64,000 nt of DNA from contig JAEXHI010000035.1 in assembly GCA_023450085.1 (NCBI GenBank), positions 48,168 through 112,167 on the forward strand, read 5' to 3'. Made by a program: the position numbers and the translations under genes. Of the stretch, positions 25,026-34,127 are shown one piece after another. The notes below the pieces were generated by a model. That model did no database searches, was not told where the DNA came from, and saw nothing but the letters and a program-made list of their open reading frames with translations. Position 1 is the first letter of the stretch; every line of letters begins with the position of its first letter. The stretch is from Bacteroidota bacterium (GTDB lineage Bacteria > Bacteroidota > Bacteroidia > Sphingobacteriales > Sphingobacteriaceae).

Positions 25026-26252
25026 TTATTTTACTTCCGTGGGTTTAAATTCGGTAGGTACGGCATCCGCCATTTTCTCGTAGGCCCAAAAACCTTTGTA
25101 TAAAGAGCTTCTTGGGTTGGCTACACTACCATTTTTATAAAATAACATTGGAGGAGCTACTAAATTAATAAGCGACACTTGGTAATTTCCCATATCCGGA
25201 GCTCTGCTCACCTGAAATCCCATATAACTATACTCTTCTGTCTCCTTTTCTTTAGTGTACATGATGAAAAGTTCATCGGTAAAATTAATATACTTAACAT
25301 CTTGGTTGTAGGTTTTTACTAAAGTGTCTGTGAGTACCCTAGCTTTATTCAAAACGGACATTGCTTTAGGCTTGCTACGTTCTTTTAACCAAAAGTTCAA
25401 TGAATCATCTCTGTTGAAAGTTAACATATTGATAGCCTTTGAACCAGCGGATAGCCTTTTAATATTTGCATTGATAACGCTATCCGGTAATCTGTTTTTA
25501 TTACCTATAGTTCCTAGTTTGTGTATTACAAAGCCTTCTTTCTCGGGATTTCCATCATATAAAGATTGAAAGAAATGCTGTGGAGAACCATAGTAGGCTG
25601 TATTACGTTTCTTATTCCATCGGTTAATTTTTGATTTGGAACCTTTCATTTCTTCAAAAAATGGAAATCCTGCAAAGTATAAAATATTAGTTCTGTAGTC
25701 GTATTCAAAGTTTTGCAGCATATATTTAATTCTGTAACCTAATGCTTTGTTTTCTATAATAAGAAAATCGTTACTACTTACAGAAAGTACTCTTCGCTGT
25801 TTGTCATAATCAATAACCAAAACATCACTATTCAGTATCTTACAATCCCTGGCATTTGGTGTTTTGCCAATAAAAAATTCTTTAAACACGTTGAGGTATG
25901 CTAAGCGATTTGGATCGGGTTTGATCACTACTTCGTTTAGCATTACTGGATTGGAGGTTAATAACACATCCATATGTACTGATTTATCCGAAATCACTAA
26001 ACTTTTAGAATAAGGCAAATAACCCACTACTTGTACCAATACATCATAATTTCCTGCGGATAATTTGGGAATTGTAAATTTTCCTTCGGTATTGGTAATG
26101 GTAGAGATTTTTGTTCCACTTAAATAAATGGCTGCACCTGGAATGGTCTCTTTTTCGTCTCGTACAGTTCCGCTGATGCTAAAGCTGTCTTGGGCAAAAA
26201 CCGACGATTGAAAAAGCATCAATAAAAATATAAAGTAGTATTTCAAGCTCAT
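25026..26252 (-). CDS. secreted protein with carboxypeptidase-like regulatory domain
   Basis: A 408-residue exported protein. The signal peptide MSLKYYFIFLLMLFQSSVFA is followed by a CarboxypepD_reg-like beta-sandwich (about 22-105: SGTVRDEKETIPGAAIYLSGTK, TNTEGKFTIPKLSAGNYDVLVQVVGY). The remaining 300 residues have no TonB plug or barrel that I can see, but contain many Tyr-rich strands. Proteins of this build are common in Bacteroidota near the outer membrane; the role is unknown. The gene lies between recN and the radical SAM gene on the same strand. Confidence 0.8.
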   Translation of the reverse strand: MSLKYYFIFLLMLFQSSVFAQDSFSISGTVRDEKETIPGAAIYLSGTKISTITNTEGKFTIPKLSAGNYDVLVQVVGYLPYSKSLVISDKSVHMDVLLTSNPVMLNEVVIKPDPNRLAYLNVFKEFFIGKTPNARDCKILNSDVLVIDYDKQRRVLSVSSNDFLIIENKALGYRIKYMLQNFEYDYRTNILYFAGFPFFEEMKGSKSKINRWNKKRNTAYYGSPQHFFQSLYDGNPEKEGFVIHKLGTIGNKNRLPDSVINANIKRLSAGSKAINMLTFNRDDSLNFWLKERSKPKAMSVLNKARVLTDTLVKTYNQDVKYINFTDELFIMYTKEKETEEYSYMGFQVSRAPDMGNYQVSLINLVAPPMLFYKNGSVANPRSSLYKGFWAYEKMADAVPTEFKPTEVK

Positions 26253-26338
26253 ACCACTAAGTTAACTAAATAGTTAGTTTTTCAGCTATTTTTTACGAAA
26301 ATTTCGTAGATTATCGATATGTTGTAAAAAAAACTTAT

Positions 26339-27991
26339 CTAACCAAGTAGCTCTTTCGCGTTTTGCAGCGCCGAAGCTCCTGGATTTTTACCACTCAGCA
26401 TTTCTGCAATAGCATTCACTCGTTCCCCAGTGTCAAGTTTTTTGATGCCTGTGGTCGTTTTATCAGCTTTCTCGTGCTTATACACAAAATAATGTGAATT
26501 ACCTTTTGATGCAATTTGCGGAAGGTGGGTAATGGCCAATATCTGCATGTTCTGAGCCAAAGCGTCGATCACTTCGCCAACAAGTAGGGCAGTTTCGCCA
26601 GAAATTCCAGTATCAATTTCATCAAAAATGAGGGTAGGTAGGGCAGTATGTTTAGCCAATAAAGCCTTAATGGCCAGCATTAATCTCGAAAGCTCACCAC
26701 CAGAGGCTACTTTACCAACTGGAGCAGCTTGTTGTCCTGCATTGGCGGTAAATAATAATTGCACTTCATTAATACCGTTGCTGTTTAGCTGCGTTTGCTC
26801 GGTTAAGTTAAAACTGATCGAAGCATTCGACATATTCATTTGCTTTAATGCCGCACCAACTTCTTTTTCAGCTATGATAATCGCTTTTCTTCTGTTGCTG
26901 TCTAGTTCCTTCGCCTGTTGAAGTAAATGTTTATTTAGTGCATCAATTTCTTTCTGAAGCTTTTCTAATTGCTCATCGCTGTTGAGTAGGGCATTTAGGT
27001 TTTTTGAAAGCTGATCCTGTATGACCAATAATTCTGCAATACTGCTTACTCGGTGCTTTTGCTGCAAAGTATAAAATAGGTCTAATCTTTCCTGAATGGA
27101 TTCCATTCGGGCGGCATTATGTTCTGTGTTCTCCTCTATACTACTAATTTCACTTGCAATATCCCTTAGCTCAATCAAAGTAGATTTTAATCTTTCATTG
27201 ATTTCTGCAATCGCTGGATCGAATTTTTCGACATTGTTCAATTGTAAACTAGCTTCCTTCACCAAATTGATAGCTGCGGTTTCATTCTCGCTAATTAAAC
27301 TGGTACCGGCAATTAAAGAGCGTTTAATACTCTCGGCATGAGTAAGCTTTTCTAGTTCCTGTTCTAAATGCTCTTGCTCGTCTTCCTTTAAAGCAGCTTC
27401 TTCCAGTTCGTTAAACAAAAACTGTTCATAATCCTGCTTCTTTTTAGCCTCATTGGTTTGTTCGGTTAATAAGGTAAGTTGTTTTTCAGTTTGTCTTAGT
27501 TGTTTAAAGCCTTCTCTGTAACTTTTAAGCAATGGCTGATGGTTGGCCAATACATCTAAAATCAATAGCTGGAAATCGGCATTGCTAATTTCAAGCGTGG
27601 CATGTTGAGAGTGAATAGCAATCAAATTTTCCCCAATCAGTTTTAGCGTGGCTAAATTTACGGGAGTATCATTCACAAATGCTCTAGACTTGCCGTCGAT
27701 GGCAATTTCTCTACGTAAAGTAGTTTCCTGCTGAAAATCGACATCATTGCTTTCAAATAACGATTTCAATTGCTCATCCGCTAAAAAAAAACTTCCTTCA
27801 ATTACACACTTTTTATCTTGGTTAAAAAAGTATTTGCTTTCTGCCCTTTGACCTAAAATAAGGGATAAAGCCCCTAAAATGATCGATTTACCAGCACCGG
27901 TTTCACCTGTAATGATATTTAGTCCTCGGTCGAAATCAATTTCTAGCGTATCAATTAAAGCGTAATTGCGTATAGAAAGTTTTTGTAGCAT
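26339..27991 (-). CDS. recN: DNA repair protein RecN
   Basis: A 550-residue SMC-like ATPase acting early in double-strand-break repair. Walker A is GETGAGKS at 29-36, a long coiled-coil region fills about 150-370, and the signature and Walker B blocks VASGGELSRLMLAIKAL and LIFDEIDTGISGETA lie in the C-terminal third, followed by LAITHLPQIASKG. Length is normal. It appears monocistronic. Confidence 0.97.
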   Translation of the reverse strand: MLQKLSIRNYALIDTLEIDFDRGLNIITGETGAGKSIILGALSLILGQRAESKYFFNQDKKCVIEGSFFLADEQLKSLFESNDVDFQQETTLRREIAIDGKSRAFVNDTPVNLATLKLIGENLIAIHSQHATLEISNADFQLLILDVLANHQPLLKSYREGFKQLRQTEKQLTLLTEQTNEAKKKQDYEQFLFNELEEAALKEDEQEHLEQELEKLTHAESIKRSLIAGTSLISENETAAINLVKEASLQLNNVEKFDPAIAEINERLKSTLIELRDIASEISSIEENTEHNAARMESIQERLDLFYTLQQKHRVSSIAELLVIQDQLSKNLNALLNSDEQLEKLQKEIDALNKHLLQQAKELDSNRRKAIIIAEKEVGAALKQMNMSNASISFNLTEQTQLNSNGINEVQLLFTANAGQQAAPVGKVASGGELSRLMLAIKALLAKHTALPTLIFDEIDTGISGETALLVGEVIDALAQNMQILAITHLPQIASKGNSHYFVYKHEKADKTTTGIKKLDTGERVNAIAEMLSGKNPGASALQNAKELLG

Positions 27992-28172
27992 ATCTCCCGC
28001 TAAATTAAGAAAACAACAGGCTTAAAAAAATTAATGCTAACAGATAATTTATAGAGCTGACTTTGAATGAGTTTCAGATTTTCTTTTTGAAATGGTGCAA
28101 CGTTGAGAAATGTTTTACGTCTGATGGGGTAAATGATGCAAAATTTTTGCTGACCGAACAAAAAACACACAA

Positions 28173-30590
28173 ATGAGCAGATCCTTTTTATTTTTATGTA
28201 GTTTGATGCTTTGCATCTTATTTACAGCCACTAACCTAAAAGCACAAGAAAAAGCAGTGCAGGTTAAAGGTATAGTGATTGATAGCCTTACCCAAAAACC
28301 TGGAGAATATTTTACCATCGCTCTCAAAAAAGATTCAATAGTAATCAAAAGCGTAATTTCAGATGAGCATGGAAAATTCTCCTTTGCAGCGGTAAATCCA
28401 GGACCATACACTTTAATTGTGGGTTCACTAAGCTATAAGTCTAAACAAATTGCAATAAAGGTTGCCGTTGAAACCGACTTGGGAAAAATTTTGATGAAGC
28501 CGCAAGGGAACGACTTAAATGAAGTTTCCATTGTAGGCAGTAAACCTATCATCAAGCAAGAGCCAGATCGTATTGTTTACGATACCCAAGCAGATCCAGA
28601 GAGTAAGGTGTTAACCGTTTTGGATATGATGCGTAAAGTGCCGTTATTGTCCGTAGATGCCGATGATAATGTAAAATTAAAAGGAACAGGTAATTATCGT
28701 ATCCTTATCAATGGTAAGCCATCAGGGATATTAACAAGAGATCCTAAGGAATATTTAAGAAGTATGCCAGCAAATGGTGTGCAAAAAATTGAGGTAATTA
28801 CCACGCCGCCCTCTAAGTACGAAAGTGAAGGCTTAGCGGGTTTAATTAACATCATCACTTCTAAAAAGACGGATAATGGCTATAATGGAAACGTGAACGT
28901 ACGTAACCAATTTCCTGGCGGACCTAGTGGTAATTTAAACTTTACTGTAAAACAAGGAAACTTTGGTTTGAACGCCTATGGAGGTACAGGGGTGTGGCAA
29001 GTTAAGGGCATTAGAAACATTGACCGTAGAAACAGTAAAGGCACAGCGCCAGCTTCAAGTTTATATTCAGAAGGTCTTCAAAAAATCGATAATTTTTGGG
29101 CTTGGGGCGGTGGTGAGCTAAGTTACGAAATTGACTCGCTCAACTTAATTACTGCAGAGATTAACCCTTATGGGGGCTATAACCAACAGGATTTAAATCA
29201 AAAATTTGATGTGAGGGATGCGCAAATAGCTACCTATGATATGGATAGCAGGACCAGATATGAATGGGGAGGTACTGATTATACTTTTAATTACCAACGT
29301 GGTTTTAAAGATAAAAAGGAGCATTTATTGACCTTTTCATACAAGCTTTTCGACAGTTCAGAGCCACAACTTAACGATGTACGTTTCTCCAATATGGTGA
29401 ATTTTACAGGAGTTAACTATAAACAAGACAACACCAGTAAGTCGATGGAGCAAACTGCACAATTAGATTATATCAATCCATTTAAAGTAGTTACAGTAGA
29501 AGCTGGAGTTAAAGCTATTTTGAGAAACGGTAAAAGTAATTTCCAGTTTCTAAATTACAATGCTGCCCAAAATGGATATGTAATTGATCCGTCGCAAACC
29601 AACAATTACAGTAATGATCAAGATATCTATGGTGTTTACAATACCTATACCATTAAAGTGAAAGATTGGACTTTTAAAGCTGGTGCTCGCTTAGAAGGAA
29701 CTTATGTAACAGGAAACTTCGAAAGTACTGGTTCAAAAGTAAAAACAGATTATTTTAACCTTATTCCTTCCGTTTCTTTTAACAAATCTCTTAAAAATAG
29801 CCAAAGCTTTAGTGTTGGTTTTACGCAACGTATACAACGTCCAGGTATTTGGGATCTTAATCCTTTCGTAGACAAATCACGACCAGGTTTTGAATATTTT
29901 GGTAATCCTGATTTGAAGGCTGTATTGAGCAATAACTTTGAGGTAACCTATAGCAACTTTAAAAAAGGATCACTTAATGTAAGTTTAACCTACAATTTTG
30001 CTAACAACACACAGCAAAGAGTTTTTGAGTATGTGGAAGCAGAAAATCTAACAAGAATTACTTCACAAAATATTGGTAAGGATAGATTGTTAGGTACTAA
30101 TATTAACTTCAACTATCCCATTACTAATAAATGGAATGTAAATTTAAGTGGAAACCTTAACTATGTAAAATTAGAGGGATTAATCAATGGTGAACTTACC
30201 AAAAACGATGGTATCACTGGTTACATCAATTTTAATACAAGTTATAAGTTCGAAAATACTTGGAAAGCTAGTGTATCAGTCAACTATGGTGCACCAAATG
30301 TGTTGTTGCAAGGTAAATCAAATGAATATTACTATATAGGTTTCAGCGGCAGTAAAGATATTATCAAAGACAAATTAACTTTTTCTGCGATGGTGGCCAA
30401 TCCTTTCCAACAATATAGAGCATTCAGAAGTTATACCGAAGGCACTAACTTCACCCAAGAACGTATTCGCGAAAACATTTTCAGACGTGTAAATTTTGGC
30501 TTAAACTGGAAATTTGGAAAGTTCGAAGGATCAATCAAAAAGAGTGAGCGTAGTATCAACAATGACGATACTAAGAAATCAAGCAATTAA
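28173..30590 (+). CDS. TonB-dependent-receptor-like outer-membrane beta-barrel protein
   Basis: An 805-residue outer-membrane protein. After the signal MSRSFLFLCSLMLCILFTATNLKA comes a CarboxypepD_reg domain (about 28-110: VKGIVIDSLTQKPGEYFTIAL, SDEHGKFSFAAVNPGPYTLIVGSLSY), then a plug-like segment with LDMMRKVPLLSVD and KIEVITTPPSKYESEGLAGLINIIT, then a barrel of the OMP_b-brl_3 type rich in alternating aromatic strands. These proteins import or secrete unknown ligands; no SusD partner is adjacent, so it is not a classic polysaccharide-utilisation pair. The C-terminus is Ser/Lys/Asn-rich rather than the usual aromatic end. Confidence 0.9.
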   Translation: MSRSFLFLCSLMLCILFTATNLKAQEKAVQVKGIVIDSLTQKPGEYFTIALKKDSIVIKSVISDEHGKFSFAAVNPGPYTLIVGSLSYKSKQIAIKVAVETDLGKILMKPQGNDLNEVSIVGSKPIIKQEPDRIVYDTQADPESKVLTVLDMMRKVPLLSVDADDNVKLKGTGNYRILINGKPSGILTRDPKEYLRSMPANGVQKIEVITTPPSKYESEGLAGLINIITSKKTDNGYNGNVNVRNQFPGGPSGNLNFTVKQGNFGLNAYGGTGVWQVKGIRNIDRRNSKGTAPASSLYSEGLQKIDNFWAWGGGELSYEIDSLNLITAEINPYGGYNQQDLNQKFDVRDAQIATYDMDSRTRYEWGGTDYTFNYQRGFKDKKEHLLTFSYKLFDSSEPQLNDVRFSNMVNFTGVNYKQDNTSKSMEQTAQLDYINPFKVVTVEAGVKAILRNGKSNFQFLNYNAAQNGYVIDPSQTNNYSNDQDIYGVYNTYTIKVKDWTFKAGARLEGTYVTGNFESTGSKVKTDYFNLIPSVSFNKSLKNSQSFSVGFTQRIQRPGIWDLNPFVDKSRPGFEYFGNPDLKAVLSNNFEVTYSNFKKGSLNVSLTYNFANNTQQRVFEYVEAENLTRITSQNIGKDRLLGTNINFNYPITNKWNVNLSGNLNYVKLEGLINGELTKNDGITGYINFNTSYKFENTWKASVSVNYGAPNVLLQGKSNEYYYIGFSGSKDIIKDKLTFSAMVANPFQQYRAFRSYTEGTNFTQERIRENIFRRVNFGLNWKFGKFEGSIKKSERSINNDDTKKSSN

Positions 30591-30608
30591 GTTTTGAGAA
30601 ATACCGAG

Positions 30609-30640
30609 GCCGGGCGTCAATTATGATGTCCGGCTTTTTT
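30609..30640 (+). terminator. terminator of the beta-barrel gene
   Basis: GCCGG (30609-30613) pairs with CCGGC (30630-30634), with an inner CGTCA/TGATG helix, and a run of T follows. It lies about 20 bp after the stop codon. Confidence 0.7.
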
Positions 30641-30714
30641 ATTTGTAAAGCAGTTTTAGTGCTGAAATTAATGTTCGTCGGGCTATTCGCTGCAATCTTT
30701 TTGTGGCTTGGCGC

Positions 30715-30765
30715 AAACCTCATAGGTTTCCCTAACTCACACTCCCAATCAAACCTATGAGGTTT
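30715..30765. repeat. inverted repeat, AAACCTCATAGGTTT variant
   Basis: Two 15-bp perfectly complementary arms (AAACCTCATAGGTTT at 30715-30729 and AAACCTATGAGGTTT at 30751-30765) around 21 bases. It is a variant of the palindromes at 2894 and 14968. Confidence 0.75.
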
Positions 30766-31155
30766 TTCCTTTGAAAACAAAAAGGATTTCCGCTGCTATC
30801 CCGTTTAGATAATAAAAGTCGTTGCTATTTAACTAGTGCCGTCATCTCGACCGTAGCGGAGAGATCTTTGATCATGATTTTAATCTTTGTTTGGTAGTAT
30901 TGTTCCTTTTGTCATTTAGAGCATAACCCCGTACCAATTCTTCAGTAGCGAAGATCGCTAAGCAGCTACGTAAATCTCTATAAGCTTATGCAATATATCT
31001 ATAGAAAATTGTGAAGTATTCTATTCAATAGAGATTCCTCCAAACGTCGGAATGACAAAAGGGCTGTGCTTTTAATCTTTGGTATTCGTATGATCTTTAA
31101 TTAAGTAACAGCTTTGTATGTTTGTCATTCAGAGCGCAGCGAAGAATCTCTTTGG

Positions 31156-33066
31156 CTACTCGGCCTCAGCACTATCCTTTGCATACATCTCCGCAATAGC
31201 AGGAGCATACTTCTTCTCCACCACACGGCGCTTAACCTTTAATGTCGGGGTAATTTCCCCCTCATCAATACTGAAAGGATTACGTTTGATTTTAAAGTGT
31301 TTAATGCGTTCAAATTTCGCTAACTCATTGCTGATTTTTTTGATATCCTTTTCCACCCATTCATTGATTTCTTGTTCATCAATAAAATCGCCCTCACGTT
31401 GGAAAAACTCTTCTTTCAAGTTAAAAGTTTCCTGTAAAGTTTCCTTGTTCGGGATAATGATGGCTGTAATGTATTCTCGTTTATCTCCAATTAAAAACAA
31501 CTGGTCAATTTTAGGGCTTTTCAGGTAAATATTCTCTACCGGAGTAGGGTAAACATTTTTACCGTAAGCATTTACGATCATGTTTTTCAGCCGATCCGTA
31601 ATTTGCAAGTTGCCTTTGTAGAAACGACCAATATCACCTGTATGGAACCAGTTATCCTTGTCAATAGCCTCAGCAGTTTCTGCAGGCTTGTTAAAATAGC
31701 CTTTCATCACACAGTGACCACGAACAATAATTTCACCTTCCTCGCACTCAAACTCTTCATTAAAAGTGTCGTGGGTTTGTATACTTAACATCTGCTTAGT
31801 ATCTACATTTTGTATTCCTATTTCAATACCAGGAATTACACGACCAACCGTACCATATACTTGTCGGTGATATTCTGTTACGGCCATTACTGGAGAAGTT
31901 TCCGTTAAGCCAAAGCCTTCTAATATCTTGATGCCTAAATTTCCAAAAAACTCACCCACATTTTTAGGCAAGGCAGCACCACCAGAAATCATAAACTTTA
32001 AACGGCCGCCAGTTTTCTCTTTAATCTTACTAAAAACCAATTTTTCTGCCAATGCTTTTTTACCGCTTAATACCAAACCGGGATTTTTGTCAGCTTCCTT
32101 TTTCTCTCTGTAGGCACTTCCGGTTTCCAAGGCCCAAGTAAATATCTTCGCCTTTAAGCCTCCCGCTGCAGTACCAGACTTAATAGCCTTATCATGGATA
32201 CGTTCTAACAAACGAGGTACACAATTCATCACTGTTGGCCTTACTTCGCCCATGTTTTTGGCCAATAACTCTAAGCTTTGAGCAAAGGCAATTTTACAGC
32301 CTTGTGCACAACAAACGTGATAAGTAGCAGTACGTTCAAATACGTGAGATAAAGGTAGGAACGAAAGGAAAGTTTCGGTCTCATCAATCACAGGGATTTG
32401 TTCCAAGCATACTTTCACATTTTCTACAAAGTTATTATGCGTAAGCATTACGCCTTTTGGTGTCCCTGTAGTGCCTGAAGTATAAATCAATGAAGAAACA
32501 TCCATTGGCTTTACTTCATTACGCATTTGGTCAATCGTAGCTTTTTCCGTCTCGCTAACAGGTCTGTTTAGCACATCCTGATAATCGATCACTTCAATAT
32601 TTAAACCTTCTGGAATAGCAATTTTACCAAAATCTGCAAAGGCAGGGATAATGTATTTAAGCTCTTTGCAGTTCTCAGAAACTTTTAAGATTTTTTTAAA
32701 TAAAAATGGATTTCCAACCAAAATTGCCTTAATACCAGAATCGTTGATGATATAAGCAACTTCCTGTTCAGAAAGGGTTGGATAGATAGAAACATTAATA
32801 ACACCAATTTGCTGTATCCCTTGGTCGTAAAAAACGTATTCAGGCGAGTTTTCTATCATCAATCCAAGCCTATCGCCCTTAACAATGCCTTTTTCAAGGA
32901 AGAACGCAGCAACAGCATCAGCCTTTGCCAAAGTTTCCTTAAATGATATTTCTTCCCATTCAGCCCCTTTTTTATGGATTAAAAAGGTGGTTTCAGGCGA
33001 GTGAATATGTTGCACAACATTGCGTAATAGCGAGGGTACGGTAGAAAATTCGTTGAATGTTACCAT
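31156..33066 (-). CDS. long-chain acyl-CoA synthetase (AMP-forming)
   Basis: A 636-residue adenylate-forming enzyme that activates fatty acids to acyl-CoA. The ATP-binding P-loop SSLIYTSGTTGTPKGVMLTH lies around residue 190; further blocks are FLPLSHVFERTATYHV, ISGGAALPKNVGEFFG, LEGFGLTETSPVMA, HTGDIGRFYKGNLQITDRLKNMIV. The size and the EFF...GIKILEGFGLTE arrangement fit the FadD15/long-chain group. No fatty-acid degradation genes are adjacent. It is monocistronic, downstream of nothing on its strand. Confidence 0.94.
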   Translation of the reverse strand: MVTFNEFSTVPSLLRNVVQHIHSPETTFLIHKKGAEWEEISFKETLAKADAVAAFFLEKGIVKGDRLGLMIENSPEYVFYDQGIQQIGVINVSIYPTLSEQEVAYIINDSGIKAILVGNPFLFKKILKVSENCKELKYIIPAFADFGKIAIPEGLNIEVIDYQDVLNRPVSETEKATIDQMRNEVKPMDVSSLIYTSGTTGTPKGVMLTHNNFVENVKVCLEQIPVIDETETFLSFLPLSHVFERTATYHVCCAQGCKIAFAQSLELLAKNMGEVRPTVMNCVPRLLERIHDKAIKSGTAAGGLKAKIFTWALETGSAYREKKEADKNPGLVLSGKKALAEKLVFSKIKEKTGGRLKFMISGGAALPKNVGEFFGNLGIKILEGFGLTETSPVMAVTEYHRQVYGTVGRVIPGIEIGIQNVDTKQMLSIQTHDTFNEEFECEEGEIIVRGHCVMKGYFNKPAETAEAIDKDNWFHTGDIGRFYKGNLQITDRLKNMIVNAYGKNVYPTPVENIYLKSPKIDQLFLIGDKREYITAIIIPNKETLQETFNLKEEFFQREGDFIDEQEINEWVEKDIKKISNELAKFERIKHFKIKRNPFSIDEGEITPTLKVKRRVVEKKYAPAIAEMYAKDSAEAE

Positions 33067-33258
33067 GTTACATTTACTGTTTGGTGGGTTTTAACCGACA
33101 ATGATAAAGCATTGTAACTAATAATACAAAATGAATTGATGATTGTTGGTAAAAAATGAGATATATGATTTAATAAAATAACCAATAGATGAATGATGTA
33201 GTAGGTAATTGTTTTATAAATGATTAACTTGAGGTACACACAAATAAAAACTTGAATT

Positions 33259-34086
33259 ATGAAAAATTACAAAATGGAGCTATCTCCCCATTCAATGGGG
33301 TGGATGGTAAGGACATTTAAAACAATGTTGTTTACTGGTATTTTAACGTTTTGTTTAAACCCAGTCTTTGCCCAGGACATCTACTTGGTCCGTTTCTTAA
33401 AAACGGACAATAAATCGGGAGAATGGATCTATAAGAAAGATAATTCTGGAAATACGGTGATAGAGGATGGTCGAGGCCTTGTACTAGGTAAAATCAAGAA
33501 AGATATTTTAGGAAATGATATTGTTGAAGATGCTTATGGTAGAATTAAATTGAAACAAAAGAAGGATATTTTTGGCAATAAAGTGATAGAAGACGAACGT
33601 GGTAATATTCTAGGTGAAGTCAAAAAAGACATTTTCGGTAATACGATCATTGAAGATCAGAGAGGAGGGTTAGTTAGTAAATTTAGTAAAGATTTTTTTG
33701 GGAATGATGTAGTAGAAGATGAGTTGGGGAATAAGAAAGTTTTTAAGAAGGATACTTCCGGTAATGATGAAGTTGAAAATAGGGATGGTGAAGCGTTAAA
33801 AAAAAATAAAAAAGACATTGTTAATGGACGTTACGGACCAGTAGAAGTGGTTAGGAAAAAAGATGCTTTTGGTAATCTCATTGCAGAGGATGGGAGTGGA
33901 AATAAGATTGGAAATTTCAAGAAAGATGACTCTGGTAACGATGTTTTGGAAGATGATTCAGGACAAATACTTCGAGTTTATAAAAAGGATGCTTGGGGTA
34001 ACGAAGTAGTAGAAGATGGAAATGGAAAAAAAATTGGAGTTTATAAAATAGATATTTTCGGTAATAAGATTTTTGAGGCGAATTGA
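33259..34086 (+). CDS. secreted protein of 21-residue KKDxFGN..ED repeats
   Basis: A 275-residue protein that I cannot assign to a named family. A signal peptide ends at FAQ (37-39); the true start may be M16 (33304), which gives a more usual 24-residue signal. From residue 59 to the end it is made of 11 units of pattern K-K-D-x-F-G-N-x-V-x-E-D-x-x-G-x-x-(L/I)-G. Units start at 59, 80, 101, 122, 143, 163, 184, 200, 221, 242 and 263, a near-exact period of 21, with one shortened unit at 184-199 and the last ending the protein. The strict period suggests a repetitive beta structure. A terminator follows, convergent with the ankyrin genes. Confidence 0.8.
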   Translation: MKNYKMELSPHSMGWMVRTFKTMLFTGILTFCLNPVFAQDIYLVRFLKTDNKSGEWIYKKDNSGNTVIEDGRGLVLGKIKKDILGNDIVEDAYGRIKLKQKKDIFGNKVIEDERGNILGEVKKDIFGNTIIEDQRGGLVSKFSKDFFGNDVVEDELGNKKVFKKDTSGNDEVENRDGEALKKNKKDIVNGRYGPVEVVRKKDAFGNLIAEDGSGNKIGNFKKDDSGNDVLEDDSGQILRVYKKDAWGNEVVEDGNGKKIGVYKIDIFGNKIFEAN

Positions 34087-34090
34087 TCAT

Positions 34091-34119
34091 AAAAAATCCC
34101 GCACAAGCGGGATTTTTTA
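34091..34119. terminator. bidirectional terminator between repeat protein and ankyrin gene
   Basis: AAAAAATCCCGC and GCGGGATTTTTT form a 12-bp stem around a short ACAA loop, with T-tracts on both strands. Confidence 0.92.
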
Positions 34120-34127
34120 TTTGCCAT

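Larger units (their letters stand above)
30591..31155. repeat. 565-bp gene-free stretch with terminator and dispersed repeats
   Basis: Besides the terminator at 30609-30640, this stretch is composed of dispersed repeats. 30684-30702 holds TTCGCTGCAATCTTTTTG. 30715-30765 is a 15-bp inverted repeat (AAACCTCATAGGTTT) with a 21-base loop. About 30780-30805 has ATTTCCGCTGCTATCCCGTTT as at 2810. About 30840-30875, 31018-31054 and 31124-31152 are GTCAT...AGATCTTT or GTCATTCAGAGCGCAGCGAAGAATCT fragments in both orientations. No gene is supported; a small minus-strand frame at 30571-30780 only reads through these. Confidence 0.65.
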
